DNA of 64,000 nucleotides from Metellina segmentata. Taxonomy: Eukaryota; Arthropoda; Arachnida; Araneae; Tetragnathidae. Shown one piece after another: positions 1 to 11,175 of the stretch. The DNA lies in NCBI GenBank assembly GCA_947359465.1, contig OX375873.1, positions 136,106,899 through 136,170,898 on the forward strand, given 5' to 3'. The notes beneath the pieces were generated by a model that was not told the origin of the DNA, did not search any database, and saw nothing but the letters and a program-made list of their open reading frames with translations. Positions within the stretch are counted from its first letter, which is position 1; the number at the start of each line of letters is the position of its first letter. The translations under genes were made by a program, and so were the position numbers.

Positions 1-251
1 CCCCCGGCAAGAAAAGTGGCACAAGTCAAAAAATAAAAATGTTGATGTTATGTCATTGAAAAATATGTATGAGGTGCCCCAGAGTGTTATATTACTATTC
101 TATAGAATATAATAGAAGTTACCACCATAAATACTTACTTAAAATTTAAAAGTATCGTATGCTATTTCAATGTAAGTTTTATAGTATCCTTCAAGTTAAT
201 GTTTCTCAAATTCTGCAATTTTGAGTTGTGTCACTTTTCTTGCCGGGGTGC
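1..251. mobile_element. TIR MITE (family X), copy 1
   Basis: Short non-coding element with terminal inverted repeats: CCCCGGCAAGAAAAGTG at the left edge pairs with CACTTTTCTTGCCGGGG at 232-248. Copy 2 at 49898 shows the ends extend outward as CGCACC...GGTGCG, so the left tip here is probably cut by the window edge. It has no coding capacity. It serves as the empty-site reference for the Helitron insertion in copy 2. Confidence 0.75.
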
Positions 252-464
252 GATATGTGGAAATCATTTTTTGTGATACTTGTACAGACACAAAATCGAA
301 CATAGAACTAGATAATGGACTTACGCAACCAAGTTGAGTTACTAAATGTATGCAAGTACTCACAGTAAGCAAAGTTTTATCAGAAAATTTTGAAATAAGC
401 ATGGTTTGTTCAAAATTGCACAGGGATCAAGGCGAATAAGATTTTTTTCCGATGCGGTTATTAG
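252..464. other. Spacer without recognised feature
   Basis: AT-rich sequence between the MITE and the hAT element; the last 8 bp (457-464) are the left target-site duplication of hAT-1. The small minus-strand open frame here has no recognisable domain. Confidence 0.5.
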
Positions 465-863
465 CAGTGCTGTAGTCGTAAAAAAAAACAAAAAAAAAAC
501 AGAGGGTATACCATAGGCGCCTGCAGAATTTCTTCCATGGGGAGGCGAAACATGAACTAACTACTTACACTCTCCACAAGGAGGGGGGGGGGCAAAAAAT
601 ATGTACACACACGCTCATACATGTATGTATGTATATATATATATATATATCCACAAACCAGGGTGTTAACCTCTCTCTTGCCCCTTCCTCCGGGCGTCCA
701 TATACTCAAAGGACCGGGGAATATGTTCGAATTAATCGAAGTTCAAATTATCGAGAGAAAAATGCCCATATTAATTTTAAGTTTCAGGAAAAAGGGGAGA
801 ATTGTGGACCTTTGAAGGAACTTCGACCTAAACACAAATTCGTGTTATTGGGAGTTTATTGTA

Positions 864-1562
864 TTGGGTCATCCAGAAAGTTCGCGTTTTCAAATCGAAG
901 CTAGCTTTGTTATTATTACGGTCTTTTCTGCACACACTGCATGTGTTGGGGCATAATTTTTGTTTCACTGCAATGCTAAGAAAGGAGAAATAGAAAGTTC
1001 ATTTTCGTCATATTATGCTCTTTTATTTTGAGGGAGGAAAAAATGCTAGTCAGACTGCTCCTAAAATGTGTGCTGTATATGGACATAGTACTGTTTCTGA
1101 GGCCACAGTTCGAAGGTGGTTTGTTGAATTTTATCGTAGAAATTTCAGCCTCGTAGATGATGCCCGCTCTGGACGACCATTCTCTGTAAACGTGGACCTA
1201 TTAAAAAAAATGCTAGCTAAAAATACACGGTACACAGTTCAGGAACTAGCACGCAATCTAAATATTCCAAAAAGTACAGTTCATGATCATCTGAAGAAGA
1301 TTGTAAATGCAAGCCGCTACGATGTATGTATACACCATACTTTAACACAGCAGAGACTGTTAAACAGCACCTCGATAACTTATTTATAAATATGCCTAAT
1401 GATTTATTTAAAAAAGGAATTTTGCAGCTGCCAGAAAGAAGGCAAAAAGTCAAAGAACAAAATGGGGCTTATGTGATTCAATAAAACTTTCTTATGATTT
1501 TGTACTGCTTCGTTGGTATTTATCTAAAAAAAAACGCGCAGAACTTTCCGGATTTATGCGAA
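864..1562 (+). mobile_element. Mariner element, internally deleted, inside hAT-1
   Basis: The left terminal repeat starts TTGGGTCATCCAGAAAGTTC right after a TA. The right end holds the inverted partner (GCGCAGAACTTTCCGGAT, 1536-1553), partly decayed. About 700 bp against 1.3 kb for a complete mariner; the missing middle is the catalytic part of the transposase. Confidence 0.75.
994..1476 (+). pseudogene. Mariner transposase remnant (DNA-binding N-terminus fused to C-terminal tail)
   Basis: The frame from about 994 reads KVHFRHIMLFYF, then GKNASQTAPKMCAVYG and a helix-turn-helix with RSGRPFS, then LNIPKSTVHDHLKK, the standard two-HTH DNA-binding region of mariner transposases (about residues 1-110). 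The codon before it is a stop where a start would be expected. After SRYDV the frame leaves the family pattern. At about 1408-1470 the family's C-terminal end reappears (KKGILQLPER, QNGAYV), closed by a stop. The central DD34D catalytic domain is absent, so no active enzyme can be made. Confidence 0.8.
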
Positions 1563-1579
1563 GCAAAATATACAGACTA

Positions 1580-2380
1580 GCATCGAGTGATATTCAAATT
1601 TGAAAAATATTACTACATTAATATTTAACTATGATATAAAATAATTACAGGAAATGTTAAGAGAAAATATTTAAGCACATATAAAGTAGGATGTATTTTT
1701 TTAAAAACAAACTTTAAGGCCTACCTCTATTATTTTCATTAAAATATTTTCCAAAATGCTCCTCTCTGTGTCTCTTTTTATAGCGCATACTTATGATCTA
1801 TTGTCTACTGAAGAGCAATGGTTGGCCAACCAAAAATGTACACATTTTTTCCGATTGAAAGTGTTATATAAGTGGTCCATTTGCATAATTAAACATTTGA
1901 AATAAATAAAGATGATCTCAAATCTCTTACACTGTGTTTTTAAATATACTAAACCAGCGCTCGCATCGGCCGTGCCGTAGAGCATGGTAATATTTCAATT
2001 GTGTTTTTTTTTTTTGAACAACTTGGGCGTTTTTATTGGTCCCTCAAAACCTGAATAGTGCACATTTCATCTATACCAAAACGTCGACAGATCCTTTTTA
2101 CCTCCTTTTCTCTATGGCGAATATCTACTGTATTTATATTTTCCAGATCAAACATGGATATATCCTTCAAAAGTTGACAATTTTCTTCATTAACATCAGA
2201 ACAAAGTCTGGATTTTTCTCATTCTATCGACAATACTTTGAATGAATTGCTTTTGATTAATAGGTACGATTTTTGAATTATGTACCAAGATGATATCTTG
2301 AAATAGAAACTTTTCTTTTGCTTCTACAGCTATCTGCGTTTTTCGAGACGTTTCTCACATTGCTTTCTAGGAAAAGCAAA
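1580..2380. other. Interior of hAT-1, right part
   Basis: AT-rich, no open frame with recognisable similarity and no further repeat noticed. Either the decayed interior of a hAT element or older unrelated sequence captured within it. Confidence 0.4.
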
Positions 2381-2437
2381 GCGTGTACGTAGATTTTAAG
2401 AAAAAGCAGAAGGTATACGGAATTTTTTGGAAATACC

Positions 2438-2470
2438 AGAGGGTATACGGCGTTATACGCCGTATACCCT
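2438..2470. repeat. Palindrome near the right end of hAT-1
   Basis: Arms GAGGGTATACGGCG and CGCCGTATACCCTC (14 bp, perfect) around a TTATA spacer. The GGGTATAC motif also occurs at 503 near the left end and at 2410, so these look like sub-terminal transposase-binding motifs. Confidence 0.7.
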
Positions 2471-3089
2471 CCACTACAGCCCTGGTTATTAGTTTAGGGT
2501 GCATTAAGTGTCAAAGTCTAAAAAGCGCAATTTCTAACGCGAGTGAGCAAAACAAATTTTCATTCTTCAGCCGTGAGGTTTTTTAGAGTACCTCTAAACA
2601 TGAATTTTTGCACCTCGCCAAGTTTTTTTAAAGGTTTCAGTTTGGTTCCTTGTAATATTTTTTTTGAAATTCAAAAGAATCGAGAAATTTTTGTTACTTT
2701 TTGTTAAAGCTGTCATAAATATAGCTTATTTTACTATTAGTTTTTAAAATCTGAAAACATAACAGGAAACTTTAGAATGTAATCTTTCGTATGGTACAAT
2801 TATTTTTTAAATTGGTTGATAAATAAATTCGATGCGATTGGAAGTTGGTCTTACAAATTTCGGATTTTTATATATCGCAATTTCCGATACAAAACTAAAA
2901 CTGTCATATCATAGCTGCTTAATACTAAGCTTAGAATGCACTCTTTCTTATGGTATAATTATTTTTTAAATTGGTTTCTAAATAAATTCGATGTGATGAA
3001 AAATATAATTATATAATAGAACAATTGCAATTGCTTGGGGTTGCGTTGCAGAGCACTGAATATAATTCTGCACCTGAGCCAAAGTCTTC

Positions 3090-3310
3090 TACAATCAGAT
3101 GATGGGGACTGATCAGATGATGAGTGAATGGAAGTGATTCTTCCCTCGTTCCGTGGACCAATCAGATGATGAGTATTAGGTTTCACCCAACAGATGAAAA
3201 GTCAAAAGGTCACGTTACTAGTAGTTTGAGTCACATGATTTGTACGCATAAAAAGGTAACCATTGCTCACTCTAATTTTATACTTCCTTTAAGGTTTAGA
3301 TCATTCGAAA
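3090..3310 (+). repeat. Family F dispersed repeat, partial copy
   Basis: Shares CAATCAGATGATGA, the AAAGTCAAAAGGTCACGTTACTA region and a following ATAAAAAG box with copies at 33870-34260 and 35775-36118. Repeat family not identified; non-coding. Confidence 0.5.
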
Positions 3311-3904
3311 ATTGAATTCTGATCTCCGAGCTACTAAATTTGTTATTGGAGTATATGATCCACTTTGGCCCCCTGGCAGAACCTCTTTCTCAGAACACTT
3401 ATGTAATACGCCTTTATTATATTTCAAACGTGTAAAAAGGGCGACGTTGACACTAAAATGAAAAATGGCAGAGCACTTTAGCTGAGGATTAAATTGCCCC
3501 CCCCCCCTTTCCGATGCGTTTTCATGCGTTTGAGAAACTTCATGTATTCATAGAATTTAATTTAATTATTTTGGGTCCTTTAAAAAGTCATATATCAATT
3601 GGAAAGAAATGTAATATGCTAAAGTAAAGAGCCGAATTCGAGTGGGATAAGAATATCCTGCTCTTACACGTAGCTTGCGAATTATAGGAGTAAGTGGAAA
3701 GGAATGAAAATTTATGATTTTTAAGCAGAGAAGCTTTGACTCTGCGTGCAATTCTGACTGACTCTTGAACCGGTGTTTTCGTGGCTTGAGCTTAAGCACA
3801 AGACTAATGATTATAGACGCACCTAAGATATTAATCTGGAGGGTTACTTTGGTATCGATTGCAAGGCAGAATAGAAAAACCCCGGGAGCAGAAAGTGCTT
3901 AAAA

Positions 3905-3928
3905 CTGCGACGTACTTGTACGTCGCAG
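3905..3928. repeat. Perfect short hairpin
   Basis: CTGCGACGTAC and its complement GTACGTCGCAG around a TT loop. Isolated; no terminator or gene context. Confidence 0.6.
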
Positions 3929-4394
3929 AACGAAATCTTTGCAGCAACTTGCTTTAAAATTTTTTCCTGATTTTATCAAAACTTTGGCCGATTTTTTTAA
4001 AATCATAAGTTACGATGTTCTGCATTTCAAAGCGCGCTCCTTGCCACACCTTTTTTTCTTCTTTTCTAGCTAAGAAACAACTTCAAATTACCACAAACAC
4101 TTTATAAATAACGCATCTTCTATGTCAATGACAAAATATTTAACTTCAAAAATGATCGACAGAATTGAAAATTCTGAAATTATGCCTTGGTTTTAAATAA
4201 AGTAAGTGAATTAAGTTTGATGTTTCATTGTAAATATGTAATACATATTTAGGCCGATGGTTGTGTTATACGTCTATTTTTGATTTTACTGCGGATTTCA
4301 AAATTCGGACAAAATGCCTGGAGAACAATTGCAATTGCTTGGAGTTGTGTTGTAGAACACTGAATATAATTCTGCACCTGGGCCCAAAGACTAT

Positions 4395-4635
4395 CGTATA
4401 CAGGGAAGGGAGGCGGAGGGGCTGCTGCATGTTAAATCTATTGCAGCCTCAAATGTCTTCACTTAGGCGTGGAAGTTTCACAGACGATGTCCTCGTTATC
4501 TCACTGTGGTTCTTTCAAAGTTACGCGGTATTGTCCTCGGATCTTTCCCTTCGGTGTGGATCCTGTACTGTTCCCAATAGCCTGTTGTGTTGGGTCAGTG
4601 AGATGTTGATTCAACTAATTACCTACCTGGAACCG
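4395..4635 (+). mobile_element. SINE body (shared A/B type), headless copy
   Basis: Recognised from GCATGTTAAATCTATTGCAG, CCTCAAATGTC, the GATCTTTCCCTTCGG motif, the CAATAGCC(T)GTTGTGTT motif and the ATTACCTACC tail. Old and diverged; no tRNA-like head left. Confidence 0.65.
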
Positions 4636-4990
4636 ATGTTTTCCTCATCGCATGTAACTTTGGTATCGATTTCCAAATGCGGCAAGGAAATGCTAAAGAG
4701 TCTAAAACGTACTACTAAACAAGCTAAGAGTGATTTTCCTCCAAGAAGACTGTTGTAGCTCATTTGGAAGAGTTTCGAATTAGTGCTTGCTTTGTTGAAA
4801 AACGGACTTAAGTGCCTCTGATAGGGCATTTTCACGTATTTTACATGGCTATTAACGGGGAAAAAAAAAGAACATTTTCCCCTTCATTATAAGGCATTTG
4901 TTTTGAGAGAATTTTATGACGACTTTCCCCCAAACCCTAATTCTTACATGTCAGGGAAAATTTCACTCTAGATAAAATTTCTTCATTACG
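4636..4990. other. No feature seen
   Basis: AT-rich spacer; open frames here have no recognisable domain. Confidence 0.4.
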
Positions 4991-4995
4991 TACCT

Positions 4996-5050
4996 TCGTC
5001 AATAACCCGTTGTGTCAACCCAGTGCGACGTAAATTCTATTAGCTACCTA
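4996..5050 (+). mobile_element. SINE 3' tail fragment
   Basis: CGTCAATAACCCGTTGTGT through GTGCGACGTAAATT and the CTACCTACCTA tail. It faces the next SINE tail to tail. Confidence 0.6.
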
Positions 5051-5084
5051 CCTAGGAGAAATTCGGGTGGTATATTAATAATGT

Positions 5085-5328
5085 CGCACGGGAGGAACAC
5101 GACGGGAAATTGGCGAAGGTACGTAAGACAACACGTAATTTTGAAACACGGCCAGATGACGAGGCAACACCTGAGCTAGAACCTCACTCTCCAAACACCA
5201 CCCCAACGTGAGGACATTTTAGATCACGACAGATTGAACGTACACTTTCCCCCTTTGCACACGGCGGTTGGATTCAAACTCCCAACCTTGCGGTTGTTTA
5301 TTCGCTACTCTTCCAACCGGATGTGAAA
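5085..5328 (-). mobile_element. SINE-A, minus copy
   Basis: Reads in reverse from the tail (CGACGGGAAATTGGCGA) through GGCCAGATGACGAGGCAACACC and CCCAACGTGAGGACATTT to the tRNA-like head (TTGGATTCAAACTCCCAACC, CTCTTCCAACCGG). Confidence 0.75.
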
Positions 5329-5729
5329 TTTCGGGAGGCTGAGCAAACTATCGTACAGCTCCCGGGAGAGTCACGTGGATTGGAACGAGTCTATTAGTTA
5401 AATTAGGGGACTGGTGGTAATTTAAACAAAACCCTTCCATAATTGACGTCTATAGCCTACATATTGGTTCTAAGTCTATCGTTCAGTGTTGAACATTGAT
5501 AATTAGCTGGAAGGGATAAATCCTCCACGGCGATCACAATTCATACTTTTAGATATGCAGTATTCTCCTAACGAGCTTTCACACCTATTCAGAATTCAAC
5601 TGACCAAAGGTCGACGACAAGCTTGCCACGGCAAGGTGCCAAATTTCGAAACTGTCGTCCCTTGGAAAATTTTTCCCCAAAAGTAAAATCAGAAATATAT
5701 TCCCTTTACGCTATTAATTTTATAATAGA
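5329..5729. other. No feature seen
   Basis: Unremarkable spacer, no open frame or repeat recognised. Confidence 0.4.
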
Positions 5730-6215
5730 TTAGCCACTGCATGGCCAGCACGGCGTTGCTCGTGACAGTTCTTTTCGTGAGGTCAGGTGTGACTGCTCAC
5801 TAACACCCATGAGTGCTACGGATTCACGTTTGGTTTGCTTCGCAAACCAAATGGAAATTCGTAGATTCGTAGCGTATTCGATAGCGTAACCTAGATTCGT
5901 AAGCCTATTGGACAATCGCCATCACGGCGTTGTTAAATGCGGCCAAATTCGAATTGCGAAGAGATTCAATTGATATGATATCTCTTGCGAAAATATAAAT
6001 ATTTAATTGAAAAATTGTTTATTAAAAGAAAATCAAACTTATAAAGTACCTATCTAGAGTAAAATTTCCCGCAGATTTCAAATCCTTTGAAATTTTGAAT
6101 CCATCTTCAACGATCCCGATTAAACAAAAAAGAACTAAAAAATGCCTGTCAAAATTTTTTTTTATTTGTTTTGCTTTCATTTGCTGGAATTGTTTGAGGG
6201 CAGGTAGTGGACTGA
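5730..6215 (-). mobile_element. Helitron-like element (family 1), 5'-truncated
   Basis: Read on the minus strand, its 3' end is GCCATGCAGTGGCTAA, a degraded form of the hairpin-plus-CTAG end seen at 26831, 45805 and 59907. The interior shares CAGATTTCAAATC(C), TTTGAAATTTT, CTATCTTTAACG-like text and AAAAAATGCC(A/T)GTCAAAATTTTTTT with those copies. It carries a GGTTTGCTTCGCAAACC hairpin (5829-5845). The Helitron 5' end is not found. Confidence 0.65.
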
Positions 6216-7540
6216 TGAAATAATCAAAAAATGTTTGATAGTACTATCAAAATGTCTGTAAGTTTTATTTTTGTCCCAAAAGCTATTAGTCTAAATAGCT
6301 GTTCGGAACTTTGTTGTTTATGCTCTATGCTGACGATATATCCCACAAATGAGGAGAATCCAAAAGTTAATTTTCGAAATTTTTGTTTGGGGTGTCACAG
6401 GTTAACACTACTTGTTAGTTACATTATTCGAACAAACAATGATTTAAAAGATCAGAATAAAACAATTTCCAAACTAAAAAATATTCGTAAAATTTATAAG
6501 GAATAAACCCAAGTTAGAGATACGATAGAAATAGTTTAAATAATTTTAAAAATTGCTAGAAAAAGGATGAAATAAGTAACTTGCTGTTTTCCAAAATTTC
6601 ATATATTCAAAACCAAGTGGTTTAAGAAAGTATGTACTTATTCATAGATTGCTTCAATTGTTTAAAAGCTTTTTTTAGTACGACTCAAAATTGCAGATGT
6701 ATATTCGCAAATTTATTACCATAAAAACAATTTCAGTGTCTAAAAAACAATCTTTCGACATTTAATTTTTCCATATTAGGAAACATTAAACATTTGCACG
6801 AAATTGATTACATTTTACTGGTGGTGAACTCAAAGCAATATTTATATCTCTAGTTCCAGTCTACAAAATAATGTATTCTATAAAAATATATATATATATA
6901 ATACTTATAGAATATAATCGCATAGAATACAGATTTTCCATTGACTTGATCAAATTTTGACTATGAATTACACTAGCATCTATCCAATCTACAATTAGGT
7001 AGTTAGGTAATACAAATGTTCAAAAAATGGGATTATAGTATATGGAATGAAACATTACACATTAAATGAATTAAATCTTTCCAGAGAGACGTGAGACTTG
7101 AACCAATATTTCCGATGACAAATAAATTGGGGGGGGGAAGCTTTTTTATGGGTTTTAAATTGGGAATACAGATTTTCCATTGAATTGATTAAATTGGTAT
7201 TCTAAATTAAACTAATATCTATCCTTTCTACCATTAGATAGGTAAATATTATAAGTACTCTAAAAATTGTTCGAAAATTGTGTAAAAATTGACTATAAAA
7301 ATATTGGAATAAAAATTCCATTAAATTAATTAAGTTTTTCCTGGCTTTTTGAACCGATTTTTTTTTTCCGCAGTAAATAAAAAGCAGGGAAGAGAGTATT
7401 GTAGATTCTGCGCAAAAAGAATAGAATTAAACCGTTCCGCAGCGACCGATTTTACCTGTCGAAACACCGTTAGGGAAAATCGAAGTGGCGTAGGGATTTT
7501 CCACGGTGCAAAATCCCTCGTAGTATTTTGGCGCTCCTGA
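6216..7540. other. AT-rich region upstream of CaMKII exon 1
   Basis: No gene seen. Two related blocks about 240 bp apart (6925-7085 and 7165-7340) both begin GAATACAGATTTTCCATTGA and share CTATCC.(A/T)TCTACNATTAG further on, an old tandem duplication. A TATATATA run lies at 6886-6900. Confidence 0.5.
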
Positions 7541-7672
7541 CTGTCATGTTGGGAAAGCTCCCTCCAGGCGCGTCATTCCACAATGCTCACGAGAACTCGC
7601 GAGATTTAAGCCGAGGAAAAATCGTCGCGGGTTTCCATCGGTAACCGCGCGCTTCCAACCAGCCCAACCAAT
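7541..7672 (+). promoter_or_regulatory. Probable CaMKII 5' UTR / promoter-proximal region
   Basis: Locally GC- and CpG-rich sequence directly upstream of the start codon, in contrast to the AT-rich flanks. No TATA box at a convincing position; the transcription start cannot be fixed from sequence alone. Confidence 0.4.
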
Positions 7673-7734
7673 ATGGCCGTGACGGTGTGCACCCGGTTCA
7701 GTGATAACTACGAGCTGAAAGAGGAGCTGGGAAA
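7673..7734 (+). CDS. CaMKII: CaMKII, coding exon 1
   Basis: First coding exon of calcium/calmodulin-dependent protein kinase II, a cytosolic and synaptic Ser/Thr kinase that responds to Ca2+/calmodulin. The ATG at 7673 opens 20 codons plus two bases; the peptide starts MAVTVCTRFSDNYELKEELG and runs into the first glycines of the ATP-binding loop. TRFSDNY and the ELKEELGK motif are what arthropod CaMKII has at this place. A donor site GTAAGT follows at 7735, leaving phase 2 (AA), which is completed to Lys by the first G of exon 2. The start context has A at -3 and G at +4. An in-frame stop would be met right after the donor, so splicing is required. The surrounding 7540-7850 is the most GC- and CpG-rich stretch nearby, as expected near a promoter, but I cannot place the transcription start. 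CaMKII is the best assignment; another CaMK family is very unlikely given exon 2. Confidence 0.93.
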
Positions 7735-9399
7735 GTAAGTGCACCCCTTTTTTGCCATTCCCGTTTCCAGGGAGCTGCGGACCAGGGGATCGGCCATCAC
7801 CTTTGCGTTGCGCTGGGCCGTCGGGTAGGTTTTTTGACCTGGTGCCTGCCGATGCCTGAATACGATAGTGTGCGAAAGTAGGGCAAACCCGTCTCGCCCC
7901 CCCTAACCTAGGACACGTAGTTTCTTCAGATGTGATATTGTAAACAGAGCGCGTATCTCTCCGAAACGTGTTCCCTTGAATGGTCATGATTGTTTTAAAG
8001 TTATGGGCGATAGTTTTATCCATTTTTCTCCGGAAAAGTGTGGAAGTTTGAGCCGTATTTGGCGACGATTCGGTTTTATTTTGATATATATATATTAACA
8101 AAATAAAATATTAGAAATATAAATATTTCAAAAGAAAATTCTGATTTTGCCAAAGCAATTTGATGAGATGATTAATGTATTTTCAGCAAAACATGCTACT
8201 AAAGGGAAAGATGTATATTTTTGTATTCAGCTAAATTTCTCTGGAATTTGATGCACAGCAATTGAAAGCATCAACTTTCGACATCGACTTTCCTGTGCAC
8301 CAATATCGGGCTGATAATTGTTGCTCTTTTAATTTGCTCATCTTTGTATGTAATCGTATGTCTTAATTCAATGTTTCTGAATTCATTACAAGTTATTTAG
8401 TTTCTTATGTTTTCAATTACCGATACTATGAGTTTTTAAATTTGAACGAATTGTTCCTCTATAAATATAGCAGTTTCAAGGAAAACGCAAAGAAAAAAAT
8501 ATTGCTTTAACCAATTACTTCAACAGGTTGTATTCGATTAAATATTGAACTTGAAAATCAGTATTAAACTTTTCTTAATTAATTTATTTCTTATACGTTT
8601 TAATTTAATCAGGTAAATAATACAAATAAATCGAAAGTTCTCGATTGTTTGATTTTGATGTGTTGACCTATTTTTCACTGTTTCGGCATGACCTGAAAAA
8701 TTTCTCTTGAAATTTTTTTCTCATTGAAAGAAAATAAAAATAATTATTCATAGTTTTTGAAACTTCCACAAGTATTATTATTAAACTACATAAGAGAGAA
8801 ATATTTTTTTTGGGTAAATGTTAAATCAATTTTTTATTCTGTCGTTTGTTAATACAAACACATTTTTGTGCTCTATTTTTTAATTCAAGCAGTATTTTCG
8901 TATTTGTTTAATTTTTCAATAAATGAATCGGCTCAAAGCATGAAATATTGATTTTTAAATCTTAATTTGTATTTATGTTTCATCATTTTTCAATATTTGA
9001 TGTTATTTTACTGTAAAATAACGATTTTTGACTTAATCGATACTGTGCATTCAAATTGCTGATGGGCAAGTTAGATCAAAAATGCCTTGGCATGTACTTT
9101 TATTGTGTGATGCAATTCTGCTCGATATCTTGCGAAACTTGTATGCTGAACTATTGCATTCATGTTTTAAATGTTATCAGTCGCTATTTTGAGTATAGTT
9201 CTTCAATATGTGTTATACAGATGAAGGTGTTGTATTTTAATTAAGAATTGCATGCATACAATGAAATGCAATCTTGATATCTAACATCAATCTAATATTG
9301 TCATGTATCTTTTCCTAAAACAAATTAGATGGAATTCTTGTCCAAATAACCATAATCTGACTATGGTTCAAAGTTTCGAGGTGCTCTCGTAGGATTTTT

Positions 9400-9476
9400 C
9401 CCTTCATTATAAATTGATCCATGACTGTTACCATTAACTCGTGTTGATCCTGTGGTGTTAATTCAACTACCTACCA
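9400..9476 (+). mobile_element. SINE tail fragment, very diverged
   Basis: GATCCATGACTGTTACCATTAACTCGTG and TTAATTCAACTACCTACCA follow the order of the shared SINE tail. Confidence 0.4.
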
Positions 9477-9477
9477 A

Positions 9478-9720
9478 TTATGTGAGACTGAGTTGTATTA
9501 AGTTCACATGTGTACTTCCAAATGCTTGGACAGTTGAGAATGTTTTTGTTGTCTTTAGCAGCCGAGTATGAGAACAGCCAGCAGTTTTTTTAGATGAAGC
9601 TGAGCGACAATGAAGTGTGAAGCCATTATGAGAGTAGAAGCAATTCTTCCTATCACAGGGTGTCCGACAGTTGGAACTGATGTGAATTGGTGATTCAAAC
9701 ACTTATCATGGACCTTCCAT
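9478..9720 (+). repeat. Family H repeat, copy 1
   Basis: Shares TTGTATTAAGTTCACA, GCCTTTAGCAGCCGA-like text, a GGTGATTCAAAC..CATGGACC block and general order with 15095-15260. Unidentified dispersed repeat, non-coding. Confidence 0.4.
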
Positions 9721-10094
9721 TGAAGTGTATGCTGATTGTTGCAAGCGTCATGTGGTATTTGTTAGAAGTATCGTCAGGTTGGTTCTTGGAAATGCACATG
9801 TTCACAATCGCTTCAGCCAGCCACCGATTTAGCTAGACAGTAGACAGTTCGACTTTGTTCCAAGAACTATCGTTGGATTGATTACAAGTCTACAGTATTG
9901 TATTGTATTGCAAGTTAATTTTTGTAGCAGTCACTAAGAGTTCACAGAGAGAGTCTCAGTTTCAGAAGCTAATTGTTTTTTCATGATTTCTTTGATGTTT
10001 GAGCTCAAGGGGGTAAAAACCTCATATTGTGAAGTATCTAGCTATAAAACCTTCTGGTGGGATAATCTTAAGTTTTAACTGTTTTACGTGAGGT

Positions 10095-10200
10095 ATGTGT
10101 CGGCTTCACAAACACAAGGTTATCTCTCCATTCGTGATATATTCTTTTCCCATGAGATTTACTACCTCGTAAACATGTGATCCTAGAATGCCTAACCGAT
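10095..10200 (-). repeat. Family G repeat fragment
   Basis: GGCTTCACAAACACAAGGTTATCTC and TTTTCCCATGAGATTTACTACCT recur, diverged, at 36118-36190 and 58040-58115, and inverted at 24455-24520 and 57165-57230. Confidence 0.4.
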
Positions 10201-10896
10201 CTTTCTCTTATTTCTCCTCCATACTTTCTTTTCACAAAAACATAACATTGTCCATCTTGTATTTCATGCTCCTTGGCCAATTATGAACCTTGAACCCTGA
10301 ATTGACCATGGCAGAAAAGCAAAGCATCACTACAGCAATCTATCATTTTACTGATGTTGCATGTTTTAACACCATAACTATTGTTTTTGCTTGAAGTAGA
10401 TTGTTTAACCCTCCGTTAATCGCAGACCTTGAACAAATAAGATTAGTGTATCTGGTTACTTTTTTTCTGGTTACACGCATTAATTAAAAAATATATATAT
10501 TATAGTTTGACATTCCACAAGACAGTTGCAAAATATACAGTGTTTTATTAGGAAATGTATTTTTTAGTTATATTTTCCATTGCATAACATTGATAAAAGT
10601 CACTGTTGGAACCAGTATGATTAACATAGGCTTAAGGAAAATGGGATTTCCATAGTAGGAAAATCACTTTATATGCAGTAGTTAATATCAAGAAAATATA
10701 TGTTTCTTCCGTCAACTGGTGGAAAAGACAAGAAACAGTAACATATCAAATTCAAAAAGAATGTTTTGTGGGAAAATCTATAAAGGAAAGGGTTTTAAAT
10801 AAAGAAAAATATATTTCTTCTATAATATCTGACACTATTAATTTAAACTTTGCTTTGTTGAATCTGTTAAGTTTTTCTTGACTTTTTGCTCGTTAG

Positions 10897-11175
10897 TTTG
10901 GTTGGAAGAGTAGAGGATTAACAACTGCGGTGGACTGCGAGCGCCAAACTCAATCTAACCAAAGATGTGGGGCACATTAAATTTGTTGTGGCCTGATATG
11001 TTCTCACTTTGCCATGGTTTTTAGAGTGGGATACCAGTTCAGTTGCAACCATGTCACCTGACTGGTTCAAAATGACAAGTTGTTCTCAGATCTTTCCCTT
11101 TGGGATTGATCCAGGTCTATCGCCAATGCCTGTTGTCTCTTTCCAGTGCATCATTAATTAAACTGCCTACCCTCA
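10897..11175 (+). mobile_element. SINE-A copy
   Basis: Head GGTTGGAAGAGTAGAGGATTAAC, body GTGGCCTGATATGTTCTCAC and GGGATACCAGTTCAG, GATCTTTCCCTTTGGG, tail ATTAATTAAACTGCCTACC. Old copy in intron 1. Confidence 0.7.

Larger units (their letters stand above)
465..2484. mobile_element. hAT-1, non-autonomous hAT element, 2.0 kb
   Basis: Bounded by perfect 8-bp direct repeats GTTATTAG at 457-464 and 2485-2492, the TSD length typical of hAT transposons. Ends are CAGTGCTGTAGT at the left and ACTACAGCCCTG at the right, an imperfect TIR. Sub-terminal copies of GAGGGTATAC occur near both ends; at the right they form a 14-bp-arm palindrome at 2438-2470. No hAT transposase is readable inside. A mariner element occupies about 700 bp of the interior, so hAT-1 itself is about 1.3 kb. 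Confidence 0.8.
2493..4384. other. Non-coding region upstream of CaMKII
   Basis: AT-rich, no gene seen. It contains a diverged direct repeat (2773-2845 against 2930-2998, sharing GGT(A)CAATTATTTTTTAAATTGG-like text), a family F fragment (about 3090-3310) and a perfect small hairpin at 3905-3928. The segment 3018-3078 (AATTGCAATTGCTTGG... to ...ATAATTCTGCACCTG) recurs at 4319-4380. Confidence 0.5.

Noticed and set aside
4261..4758. 165-codon plus-strand open frame
   Set aside because: Most of it is a SINE body; no protein similarity is recognisable.
7544..8101. 185-codon minus-strand open frame overlapping CaMKII exon 1
   Set aside because: It is antisense to a confirmed exon and splice donor, lacks any domain, and its openness follows from local GC content.
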